Source: a virus
Reading direction: 5' to 3' (one strand)
DNA length: 22,897 nt
Virus record (IMG/VR): IMGVR_UViG_3300043464_001420
Span: 1 to 22,897 of that record
Shown here: in pieces, positions 1 through 7,078 of the stretch
Position numbering within the stretch: the stretch's first letter is position 1
Layout of the letters: each line of letters starts with the position of its first letter
The notes under the pieces: model-generated
What the model was told of the DNA's origin: nothing
The model's database searches: none
What the model saw: only the letters and a program-made list of their open reading frames with translations
Position numbers and translations under genes: made by a program

Positions 1-229
1 CGGCCGCGACGAGGTGATCCGGCACCTCGGCTTCGTGATCCCTCGACCACCGGACGATTGAGACTTGTTCGCGCCGTCGCACCTCGAGGGCCATACCCGG
101 CATCAGAATATCCCCGTGGACTTGGTTACGGCCATCGAGTGTGCGGTCGTGGTGGATGCCACGGTCCCTGAGAATCTGTGCGACCTCCCGCTCCCCCCGC
201 TTGCCCTTGTCCCTCGAGGGCTTACCCAT
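1..229 (-). CDS. Holliday junction resolvase-like nuclease (partial, C-terminus off window)
   Basis: The reading frame opens with ATG at 229 and runs off the left edge after 76 residues. I translated it by hand. It begins with a basic segment, KGKRGEREVAQILRDRG, followed by a GDI motif near residue 45 and a LEVRRRE strand near residue 55. This order (an early Glu in a helix, then GD, then E-x-K) matches small PDDEXK nucleases such as the Hjc-type Holliday junction resolvases, which cut branched DNA during phage replication or packaging. The usual Lys of the E-x-K motif is Arg here. The start overlaps the end of the upstream gene by 8 bases (ATGGGTAA), which suggests translational coupling. 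It could also be another VRR-NUC or PDDEXK endonuclease. The family call is by motif only. Confidence 0.6.
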   Translation of the reverse strand, partial: MGKPSRDKGKRGEREVAQILRDRGIHHDRTLDGRNQVHGDILMPGMALEVRRREQVSIVRWSRDHEAEVPDHLVAA

Positions 230-560
230 CGGCACCCTGAAGCTGAAGCAAGGTGAAGTGGGCCTGGGCGAACAGGTGAGCGGCCTTCAGGGCTAGGTCG
301 CGCTTCTCGTCCTTGCCCTCCTCGAACCGCTTGAGGGATTCCATAATCGCGTAGTTCGCGCCGTCCGCGGCCTCCTCCAACCCCTCGGCACAGTTGTCGC
401 GGGTGAGGTAGAGGGGGCTGCCCTCCTCGTCCACAAACTCGTCTATGCCGGCCTGATACCGGGCGACACATTGGGCGATGAAGTATTCAGTCACCGCCGG
501 GGTCCGGCTCAGTTGCTCCATGAAGCTCTCGAAGCAACTGTTCTGTTCTTCCTCCGTCAT
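222..560 (-). CDS. small acidic phage protein, unknown function
   Basis: A protein of 112 residues. I chose the ATG at 560 because it overlaps the stop of the phosphoesterase gene as ATGA; a longer frame up to 644 would run deep into that gene. The product is acidic, appears mostly helical, begins MTEEEQNSC, and has no signal peptide or membrane segment. A helical stretch around residues 85-108 contains HLFAQAHFTLLQ. I do not recognise a function. Its position between a metallophosphoesterase and a resolvase-like nuclease makes a small accessory protein of DNA metabolism possible, but nothing in the sequence proves this. Confidence 0.75.
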   Translation of the reverse strand: MTEEEQNSCFESFMEQLSRTPAVTEYFIAQCVARYQAGIDEFVDEEGSPLYLTRDNCAEGLEEAADGANYAIMESLKRFEEGKDEKRDLALKAAHLFAQAHFTLLQLQGADG

Positions 561-1780
561 GCTGCGTATCTCCTTCCATCGGGAAGGAGCAACCTTCCCG
601 GTAGGTAGATTGCGGGTGCCACGGTGAAGTCGTCGTCCTGCCACGAATGGGCGATCAGGAAGCCTCGTTGCCAGTTCGGTTCCCGTGCGTAGCCGAGCCC
701 GTCCTCTATCTCACACATACACCCGGCCTCCCACGCCACGCGGGTTTCGGGTCCGTCCTCGGGGTGGTGCGAGGTGAGGAAATAGCTACTTAGCCTGTGG
801 CTATGCCCGGTGATGCTTGAGGCCGCTAGGTCCGCCAGCACCTTTGGGCCGGGGTTTTTTGTGACGCTATGCCCATGCCTCGAGGCCAGCCGGTAGTTCC
901 CGAGCACCTGAGTCTTGGCGCGGTCCCAAGGAGTATCGAGGTAGTCGATTGCCAACTCGTCCAAACGGAGAAGGTTCCTCAGCGAGAGCGCCGGCACTTC
1001 CTCCCCGGCTGCACGGATGCGATACAGCGAGGCCACGTTGTCGATTAGGGTGTGTTCGATCCGCTCGTCATGGTTGCCCCTGAGGAGCACCACCTCCGTC
1101 CCGCTCTCGGGAGGGCAAACCTCCCTGATTTGACGAAGCAGGAAATACGCCGCGTCGATGTTTTCTTGGAGAGGGTTGTCGTATCCCCCGCCGGGAATGA
1201 CTCGGTGGCGCGATACCGTGGCCGCGTCCATGAGATCCCCGTTCACGATGATCTGATCGGGCTGCTGGTCCGCGAGGTATTGGCAGGTCAGATCGAAAAG
1301 GGTCTTGTCGTGGTGCGGCGCGTGGAAGTCCGAGAGGATCACGGCCGTCTTGACCTTGGCCTTCTTTCGCTTGCGGACCTTCGGTAGTGGCTTGAAGTCG
1401 GCCGGCTCGGGGAACCTGAAGGGGACCTGCTCGAGCGGCTCCACGTCGATCCTGAGCTGGATGCGTAGGTCGTCCTCGTCACCCCACCGATTCGCACGAG
1501 CCCTTACCACCCGCCACTCGTCCCTGTCGAGACCGTGGGCGGCGAGCAGGCGCTCCGGGGTCCAGTCCGATTCCGGCAGGTCGGCGGTGTCCAGCGCGAT
1601 CGTCCGGCCGGCCGGATTCGGCTCGCCCTTCTTGGTCGGCAGACCCCGCTTGACCAGGTAGGACCGAAGCGTGGAGGTCGTCAGACTGAGTTCCGCCGCC
1701 GTGGCAACGCAACCTTGCTTGACTACCTTCTCCGCCAGAATGTCGTCCGGCGGATATTCGTGTGACTGTTTTCCAGCCAT
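557..1780 (-). CDS. calcineurin-like metallophosphoesterase with N-terminal HTH-like region
   Basis: A protein of 407 residues. The C-terminal two thirds carries the metallophosphoesterase signature in order: SDFHAPHHD (150-158), GDLMD (181-185), RGNHDE (234-239), RHGHS (301-305) and GHSH (325-328). These supply the Asp, His and Asn ligands of a two-metal centre, so it is probably an active phosphodiesterase or nuclease. Residues 13-48 look like a helix-turn-helix, in which a Thr/Ala turn separates two short helices, so DNA binding is likely. Residues 68-115 form a further conserved-looking segment (WTPERLLAAHGL, then DEWRVVRA) that I associate with actinobacteriophage phosphoesterases; this is recall, not a search. 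The N-terminus begins after a 45-base gap with a hairpin. The substrate is unknown; DNA ends or cyclic nucleotides are both possible. Confidence 0.88.
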   Translation of the reverse strand: MAGKQSHEYPPDDILAEKVVKQGCVATAAELSLTTSTLRSYLVKRGLPTKKGEPNPAGRTIALDTADLPESDWTPERLLAAHGLDRDEWRVVRARANRWGDEDDLRIQLRIDVEPLEQVPFRFPEPADFKPLPKVRKRKKAKVKTAVILSDFHAPHHDKTLFDLTCQYLADQQPDQIIVNGDLMDAATVSRHRVIPGGGYDNPLQENIDAAYFLLRQIREVCPPESGTEVVLLRGNHDERIEHTLIDNVASLYRIRAAGEEVPALSLRNLLRLDELAIDYLDTPWDRAKTQVLGNYRLASRHGHSVTKNPGPKVLADLAASSITGHSHRLSSYFLTSHHPEDGPETRVAWEAGCMCEIEDGLGYAREPNWQRGFLIAHSWQDDDFTVAPAIYLPGRLLLPDGRRYAA

Positions 1781-1784
1781 ATTG

Positions 1785-1810
1785 ACTACCCCAAAGCGTG
1801 AAGGGGTAAT
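1785..1810 (-). promoter_or_regulatory. hairpin in the gap before the phosphoesterase gene
   Basis: TACCCC (1787-1792) and GGGGTA (1803-1808) are perfectly complementary around a 10-base loop, and one wobble plus one further pair extend the stem to 8. It lies between the holin stop and the phosphoesterase ATG. On the minus-strand transcript the GGGGTA arm sits where a ribosome binding site would be. There is no U-tract, so it is not a typical terminator. It may control translation, bind a regulator or be an attenuator. I see no convincing -35/-10 promoter in this gap. Confidence 0.35.
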
Positions 1811-1825
1811 CGGACCTTATTGGCC

Positions 1826-2023
1826 TTATTCGTCCTCGAGTGCGCGCGTGAGGCGGCGTTCAGGCACCGTGAAGTGGCGCAGGATCGGGGCGGTAGCCGC
1901 AAGGACTACGACGCTGATCCAAGGGCTTATTACGCCTTCTGCTGCCAGGGCGGCGACTACACCGTTGATTATCAGGGCGACTACTACGGGCTCGTTCCAG
2001 AGCACTTGCACGATCTTTTTCAT
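1826..2023 (-). CDS. holin (small two-helix membrane protein)
   Basis: A protein of 65 residues starting MKKIVQV at the ATG at 2023, four bases after the endolysin stop. GGTGA lies just upstream as a plausible ribosome binding site. A longer frame to 2125 would overlap the endolysin gene heavily and is not needed. Two hydrophobic stretches are visible, about residues 12-31 and 35-50, separated by a short turn (EGVISPW), followed by a charged tail ending RALEDE. Size, topology and position next to an M15 endolysin fit a phage holin that permeabilises the inner membrane at lysis. Small holins share little sequence, so the call rests on context and topology. Confidence 0.7.
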   Translation of the reverse strand: MKKIVQVLWNEPVVVALIINGVVAALAAEGVISPWISVVVLAATAPILRHFTVPERRLTRALEDE

Positions 2024-2027
2024 CGGT

Positions 2028-2525
2028 TCACCAGCTACTCCACCGAGCGCGGTATGGCCGCGCGTCGGTATGAATGTTTCCACCGGGATATACCCCGATG
2101 CCGTTGTCTTTCCATATCCGCTCAACCGCGGCTAGGAACTTGGTCCGACCGACTCGCTCGATCAGGCTCACGTCCCAATCGCAGGCGTCAGCGGCCATAT
2201 GCCGGGACGCGCTTGCACCACCCACGGCGGCGTTGTGGGCCGGGGAGCGGTAGTAGGAAAGGGCGCCGATCGGCTTGTCACCGAGGGCGTGACGAAGGCG
2301 CTCACACTTGAACGCCTGCTTCTGAGCGTTAGCCCGGAGGGAACTGGGGACGGCGGTTCCGTCCTTCGACGCCCACTCCTCGCGGGTGAAGTTGGGGGAA
2401 ACGAAGCCCTGCCGCCAACAGAACCGCTTGAACTTCTTGGACCGCTGTGCGAGCCGGCCGTATGGGTGCTTCCACATATGCCTGTACGGGTGGAGCTTCC
2501 CCTGGGTGCCAGGGAATCGAGCCAT
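2028..2525 (-). CDS. endolysin, M15_3-type D,D-peptidase
   Basis: A protein of 165 residues. The core matches the peptidase M15_3 family: SYYRSPAHNAAVGGASASRH (90-109), a downstream Asp at 116 (AADACDWD), and the closing motif NIHTDARP (150-157). The likely zinc ligands are His109, Asp116 and His152. The N-terminal part is basic (residues 9-39) and may help wall binding or be a linker. The enzyme would cut peptide bonds in peptidoglycan to release progeny. It lies between a membrane-anchored coiled-coil protein and a holin, a typical lysis cassette. There is no signal peptide, so it should need the holin to reach the wall. AAAGG lies a few bases before the ATG. Confidence 0.88.
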   Translation of the reverse strand: MARFPGTQGKLHPYRHMWKHPYGRLAQRSKKFKRFCWRQGFVSPNFTREEWASKDGTAVPSSLRANAQKQAFKCERLRHALGDKPIGALSYYRSPAHNAAVGGASASRHMAADACDWDVSLIERVGRTKFLAAVERIWKDNGIGVYPGGNIHTDARPYRARWSSW

Positions 2526-2546
2526 GAGAACCTTTCGGTCGGAGGG

Positions 2547-2759
2547 TTAGAACTGCTGGACGACTACTGCCGTCACAAAGGGGACGAGTGTTGCGAGGAC
2601 GATCAGACCGCCCTTCAACATCGCCAGGTGGGTTTCAGCCGTGGTCATTCGTCCGTTGTGTTTCGTGGTCTGCTCCTCGATCTTGTCGAGGCGCTGAGAG
2701 AGTTCGGAGCGAAGCTGCGAGAGTTCGCGGTAAAGGGTTTCTATATCGTTTTGAGTCAT
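2547..2759 (-). CDS. lysis-cassette protein with coiled coil and C-terminal membrane helix
   Basis: A protein of 70 residues. I chose the ATG at 2759 (MTQNDIE) because it forms an ATGA overlap with the stop of the 1440-residue gene; a start at 2774 is also open. Residues 3-50 are an amphipathic heptad-like coiled coil (ETLYRELSQLRSEL). Residues 53-68 form a single hydrophobic segment (LKGGLIVLATLVPFVTAVVV) at the very C-terminus. This resembles the XhlA-type haemolysin/holin-accessory layout, where a cytoplasmic coiled coil is anchored by one helix. It could be a second holin, an antiholin or a spanin-like partner. The context directly before the endolysin supports a lysis role. Confidence 0.7.
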   Translation of the reverse strand: MTQNDIETLYRELSQLRSELSQRLDKIEEQTTKHNGRMTTAETHLAMLKGGLIVLATLVPFVTAVVVQQF

Positions 2760-5700
2760 GGGGAGGCCCACCAAGGGTCAGGGGTTGAGTTGGTCGAGGA
2801 TGTTCCCCCCTTGCCGGGATTTCTCTTTGATGCATCGCTGTAACGCGCCTCCTTGAGGGCGCGCTGCCGTTGCACCTCGCGGCGGTAGTCGTCCCCGTCC
2901 TGCGGGGCGAGAATGTTGAATGAGGACCGCGCGCCCAGAAGGTCCCAGAAGGAATCCGGGTAAGCGTTGGGGTCGTCTAGGCGGAACTGCTTGGAGGTCT
3001 CGCTCTTGCCCCCGATGATTGCGGTCTTGGGCTTCGACCAATCGCGCCTCGGGGTAATCCGGCTAATCGTGCCGCCCGGAACGATGCTGTCGGTCCACCG
3101 AACCGGGGCCAGCATCGAAGCGAGGCCCGACGCCGCAAGGGCGAGGCGGTCGAGGGGACTGAAGGCCACGGCCTCTCCCTGGTAGGAGTCGAAGCCGGTC
3201 ACGAACTCGGCCCCAAGGCCAAGTCCGGGGTTTATGGCATTGGCGATCCGCTGCCATTGGCCGGTGCCGATCGCTTCCACGACAGAGCTCATGGCCGGGG
3301 CAAACCGTGAGGCGCCCGGAAGGCGTCGCTTCTCGCCGTCCACCGTGATTACCGGAGAGGCGTAGTCGAGCCAGTCCACAGGCTCCCCGCCGATTATCTC
3401 CTCGAGCTGGTTCGCGTTCTGCTGTGCAAGGAAGTAGAGAATCTGAGCCTTGACGGGGTGGCGCATGGGAAACCCGTAGAACGCCCACCTGAGCGAGTAG
3501 CGAAGATACGGGTAGAAGGCCGTGAAGGGGGCGATGCTGCCTTCGGTTTTGGTCAGGGCGGTCCAGTTACCCATCACATCTTCCATGTAATCGGCCAGTC
3601 GCTCGGCCTCCTTCGGATTCCGCGCAAGGAATAGCTGCGCCTCCTTGGGGTCCATTTCTTTCAGGCGGTCGTCTATCGCCTTCATCCTGGTCGATGCCCT
3701 AGCGAGGCTTACGATCGCGGAGCGCCTGCGCTTGGCAATCTCAGCGTTCATCACTCCACGCCGATACTTGCCGCCGGTCCAGAGCACGAAGTCGTTGAGG
3801 CCCTGCCCCTTGGCGAGGCGCTTCATAACGTCCCAACCCTTCCCGCCGGCACCAACGTAGAAGTCCTGCAAGTCCTGAGCGTTGGCCTTTTTCTTCGGAA
3901 GATTCTTGTAGAGCTGGCTTTGCTTGATCCAGTTCGGCGTAGGGTTTATGTCGTAGTCAGGCAAGCCGCCGTCCTTGACGTTTCCAAGGCTGCGGAGGGT
4001 GCCGCCAGCCGAGCCAGATACCGCGTCAATCGCGGCCTTCTCGTCGGGGCTCATTCGCTGGTATGCCTTCTCGGCCTGGAATATGTAGTTCCAAGTCGAG
4101 GGGTTGGCGCCGATGGCGAGTAGTGCCGGGATGCCTTCTGCAAACTGCTGCGCTACGGCCCATGACGGGTTGTAGCCGAGAATGCCCGTCGAGGCCAGTC
4201 GGTTGATCCGGGTGACTACCTTCATCGCGTTACTCGTCGTGCCTTGCACCTGATTCAGGTACTCGTCCCACGCGCTTTTCCTGACGAGTATGTATTTGTG
4301 ACCGGGCTTGGCCTTGCCGTCGATGAAAGCCTGCCGGAAGTCATCGGCGTTGATTACGGGGGAAACCCCGTCCTCGACTATCCGATCTATTTCGGCCTCG
4401 TCCATCTGAGCGTCCTTGCCCCTCACGGCACCGCCATAGAACTGCGAGTGGACCGCCACATAGCCCCTCGGAACCCGACCCTCGGCAAGCGCATCAGCGA
4501 TGGCCTTTGAGTCGTTCATTATTGAGGGCTTGCCGTCCTCGCCTGGGATCTTCAGGTGATACCGGCCGATCACCTCTCGAGTGAAGGAGTTGATTGCCTT
4601 CACTAGGCGCGGTCGAATGATCGACTCACGGGCGAAAGTGTCAAAGGCGCGGTCGGCCTTACCCTGATTGCGGAGCACACCCTCGTTCATCTGATCGTTC
4701 CTGACGGCCTTGGGAACCGGGAGCCCCGCCTTCTCTACGATTACGCCCTTGTCGTCCCCAACCGCCGGCCGCTTGGCGTCCCTGACCCATCCAGGCTCCG
4801 GGTCTTGGCCCCTGAGAAGGAGCGCCGATCGAGTCTTTTCCACGAAGTCTTTTTCGGCAACCTTGTAGGCGGCAACGAGGTCACGCTCCTCGGCCCTCAG
4901 CTCCCGAGCCTGCCGCTCCTTCATGGCGGATCGCCTAATGAGCTTTACGGCCTCGGCGCTCGCCGGGTCCATTTCTCGAGCCTGACGTGAAAGCTCGTCG
5001 GCCTCCGCAATCAGCTTTCGAGCCTTAGACTCCCTCCGCACCGAGAGGTCGGGGTCCCACCGCTTCCCCGCGTGTTTGCCGTTCTTCCCGCCGACCAACA
5101 CCCCGTTCACCCTTACGCCGTCATCCTCCACGACCTTCTCGGGCGGCTTGATCCCAAAGCGGTCGGCGGCGGGTAGGTAGCGAGCCCTAAGGCCCCCATC
5201 CTCGCCCTTCAGGCGCTCGGTTCCCTCGCGGGTAATGGTCTTGATCGTGTCCACCGCCTCCCAAAACTCCGGGGCCTCGATCACCTCGGGGTTGTTCTGA
5301 AGGAAGCGGATCGCCTGCCGGTCGCCTACGGTGCCGGACAGGGACGGGTCCGAGGGGTCGGGCTTGTCGATGCGGCCAATGATCGTGTCGAGCTCGCCCT
5401 TGACGAGCATCGGGTTTCTGCCGAGGCCCTGCTTGGACGCGAACTGGACGGCGGCAGCGAGGCCGGCTACGAAGTCCTTGCCACGCTTCTTGCCACCAAT
5501 CATCCGGCCCTTGGCGAGCTTCCGCACCAAGTCCTGTGCGAGATACAACGCCTCACGATCGACGGCACGAAAGGCCCGGTCCCCCCGCCGGCTTACGTCA
5601 CGCCTGGAGCGGCGGCGCTCAATAGCCCTGCCGAGCGGCTGAATCAGGTATTCCTCCCGGCCCTCTACCCTGCTGTCGGTCTCGGCCGCTCGTCGAACGT

Positions 5701-7078
5701 CCTCGGTCACGGTTTCGTCGGCGTCGATTTCCCGCTGCCGCTTTCGCTTGCTTTCGTTGGCCTTCTTCCGCCGACCTTCGGCGGCAGAGGCGCGAACGTT
5801 GGCTCTGCGGTTTTGGTAGAAGTCCGACTTTCGGGCGTTGCTGACGATCCGCGGCGTGAACACGATCGGAGCAAGCCCAACCTCGTCGCGGGTGGCCTTC
5901 ATTACATCTTCCTCGGAACCGCTGATGAAGGGCTTTGCAAGCGCCGCCGTTCCCTCGATGGATGCCTTCGCGGTATCTACAACGGGGGATGCAATCTCTT
6001 TACCGGAGTAATCCTTTCCGAGGACGGGAACGCCGGCCTCGTCCAGGCCGGCCCTACCGGCCCGATAGACACTTTCGGCACCGGCCCCGACCACGGCGCC
6101 TACGCCTGCAATCGACGCGGGGATAACCCGAGCGGTTGTCTTGAGTGTCGTCGGAAGGTTCTTGTTCAGATCAACGTCGAACCCGTCCTCAGTCTGAACG
6201 TTGAACGGGGTGACGGCCTTGGCAATACCGCGAACGTCGGTGGCAAGCTGCCGTGCTATCTCCTTGCCTTTGCCCTTGCCCTCGTTGAGTCCGGCCTCGT
6301 CGGCAATCACAACGGCGCTTGCAAGGGGGGTGGCCTTGCTCGTCGCCGCCTTCTTTGCCGCGCCCTTCGCTACCTTGCCGCCGCCTCTCGCCGTTCCCTT
6401 GGCTGCACCCTTGGCGAGCTCGCGCCGACCCTGTGGGGTCGTGGCCTTTGTCTTGGTCTTTGCCGCCTTGCGCTTGGCCGTCTTTGCAGCTCCCGCTGCG
6501 GCCTCCTTGACGGTCTTGGGATTCTTCACGACCCCCTTGGCCTTGCTGACGGCCCTAACGGTCTTGGAGCCCTGCACGGCCCCCTTGAGGGTTTGACCTG
6601 CGGTGGCATAGAGGCCCGGTGACTTGAGCGCCCCGCCCGGTGCGGCGGGAGACTGCGCGAGCCCCATGAGGAACTTCGCAGCGTCAGAAGTGTCGGGATC
6701 GCGCCGCATCGCTTCTTCCTTGCGAAGCTGATCCTCGAGCGCGCCGGCCGCACTACTGGCTGCCGTTCGGATCGCCCGGTCTGCCACCCGCGCCGCGTCC
6801 TGAACTTCGTCCTGAATGTCACCGAAGATTCCTGGCAGCTCGGGCGGCTCCGCGAGCCTCGGTGCCTTCGACCGTCGCGCCTTACGGGGCTTTCCAAACT
6901 TGGGCTTGGTGGCCGGTGCGCCTACGCGCTGGTTGGACTTGGATACCTTGTTTCCCGCCGCCGCCATCGACTGAGCGAGTCCGGCTTCGGAGGGGGTTCT
7001 GCCCCCACGGGCCGCTCGCGCCTTGCGGCGGTCGTTTTTCGCCTTCAGCTTGCGGTTGTACGGGGAGGGTCCGGCCAT
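2756..7078 (-). CDS. large internal virion / DNA ejection protein
   Basis: A protein of 1440 residues, the largest in the window. The N-terminus (1-80) is very basic. Residues about 165-250 are a Lys/Ala-rich repeat-like stretch (GAAKGTARGGGKVAKGAAKK) resembling histone H1 tails. An Ala/Gly/Val hydrophobic stretch lies around 317-334. Residues about 430-850 are highly charged and probably helical. Around residue 963 there is TGILGYNPSWAVAQQ, and around 1180-1215 an aromatic segment, IAPFTAFYPYLRYSLRW. Both patterns occur in large phage internal or polyvalent proteins; I recall LPD38-like regions, not confirmed. I see no lysozyme or protease active site. Position after two smaller basic virion proteins and before lysis fits the ejection-protein slot of podoviruses. 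The start directly abuts the upstream stop (TAAATG). Confidence 0.7.
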   Translation of the reverse strand: MAGPSPYNRKLKAKNDRRKARAARGGRTPSEAGLAQSMAAAGNKVSKSNQRVGAPATKPKFGKPRKARRSKAPRLAEPPELPGIFGDIQDEVQDAARVADRAIRTAASSAAGALEDQLRKEEAMRRDPDTSDAAKFLMGLAQSPAAPGGALKSPGLYATAGQTLKGAVQGSKTVRAVSKAKGVVKNPKTVKEAAAGAAKTAKRKAAKTKTKATTPQGRRELAKGAAKGTARGGGKVAKGAAKKAATSKATPLASAVVIADEAGLNEGKGKGKEIARQLATDVRGIAKAVTPFNVQTEDGFDVDLNKNLPTTLKTTARVIPASIAGVGAVVGAGAESVYRAGRAGLDEAGVPVLGKDYSGKEIASPVVDTAKASIEGTAALAKPFISGSEEDVMKATRDEVGLAPIVFTPRIVSNARKSDFYQNRRANVRASAAEGRRKKANESKRKRQREIDADETVTEDVRRAAETDSRVEGREEYLIQPLGRAIERRRSRRDVSRRGDRAFRAVDREALYLAQDLVRKLAKGRMIGGKKRGKDFVAGLAAAVQFASKQGLGRNPMLVKGELDTIIGRIDKPDPSDPSLSGTVGDRQAIRFLQNNPEVIEAPEFWEAVDTIKTITREGTERLKGEDGGLRARYLPAADRFGIKPPEKVVEDDGVRVNGVLVGGKNGKHAGKRWDPDLSVRRESKARKLIAEADELSRQAREMDPASAEAVKLIRRSAMKERQARELRAEERDLVAAYKVAEKDFVEKTRSALLLRGQDPEPGWVRDAKRPAVGDDKGVIVEKAGLPVPKAVRNDQMNEGVLRNQGKADRAFDTFARESIIRPRLVKAINSFTREVIGRYHLKIPGEDGKPSIMNDSKAIADALAEGRVPRGYVAVHSQFYGGAVRGKDAQMDEAEIDRIVEDGVSPVINADDFRQAFIDGKAKPGHKYILVRKSAWDEYLNQVQGTTSNAMKVVTRINRLASTGILGYNPSWAVAQQFAEGIPALLAIGANPSTWNYIFQAEKAYQRMSPDEKAAIDAVSGSAGGTLRSLGNVKDGGLPDYDINPTPNWIKQSQLYKNLPKKKANAQDLQDFYVGAGGKGWDVMKRLAKGQGLNDFVLWTGGKYRRGVMNAEIAKRRRSAIVSLARASTRMKAIDDRLKEMDPKEAQLFLARNPKEAERLADYMEDVMGNWTALTKTEGSIAPFTAFYPYLRYSLRWAFYGFPMRHPVKAQILYFLAQQNANQLEEIIGGEPVDWLDYASPVITVDGEKRRLPGASRFAPAMSSVVEAIGTGQWQRIANAINPGLGLGAEFVTGFDSYQGEAVAFSPLDRLALAASGLASMLAPVRWTDSIVPGGTISRITPRRDWSKPKTAIIGGKSETSKQFRLDDPNAYPDSFWDLLGARSSFNILAPQDGDDYRREVQRQRALKEARYSDASKRNPGKGGTSSTNSTPDPWWASP
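6329..6586 (-). other. Lys/Ala-rich, histone H1-like segment in the large virion protein
   Basis: This stretch codes for residues about 165-250 of the 1440-residue protein. Lysine and alanine dominate, with glycine, threonine and arginine, and acidic residues are very few. Short motifs recur (KGAAK, KTAKRKAAK, AAKKAATSK). The composition matches histone H1 tails and bacterial DNA-binding tails of the AlgP or Hc1 kind. The likely role is non-specific binding of the packaged genome; this is inference from composition. Confidence 0.5.

Noticed and set aside
10-29. Inverted repeat CGAGGTG...CACCTCG with six-base loop
   Set aside because: It lies within the resolvase-like coding sequence at the window edge; no reason to think it is more than chance.
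2199-2843. Plus-strand open frame of 214 residues
   Set aside because: It crosses three well-supported minus-strand genes and has no family features.
5813-6622. Long plus-strand open frame (269 residues) inside the giant gene
   Set aside because: It lies fully opposite the 1440-residue gene; the product is Gly/Cys/Leu-rich without motifs, as expected from the reverse of a GC-rich Lys/Ala-coding stretch.
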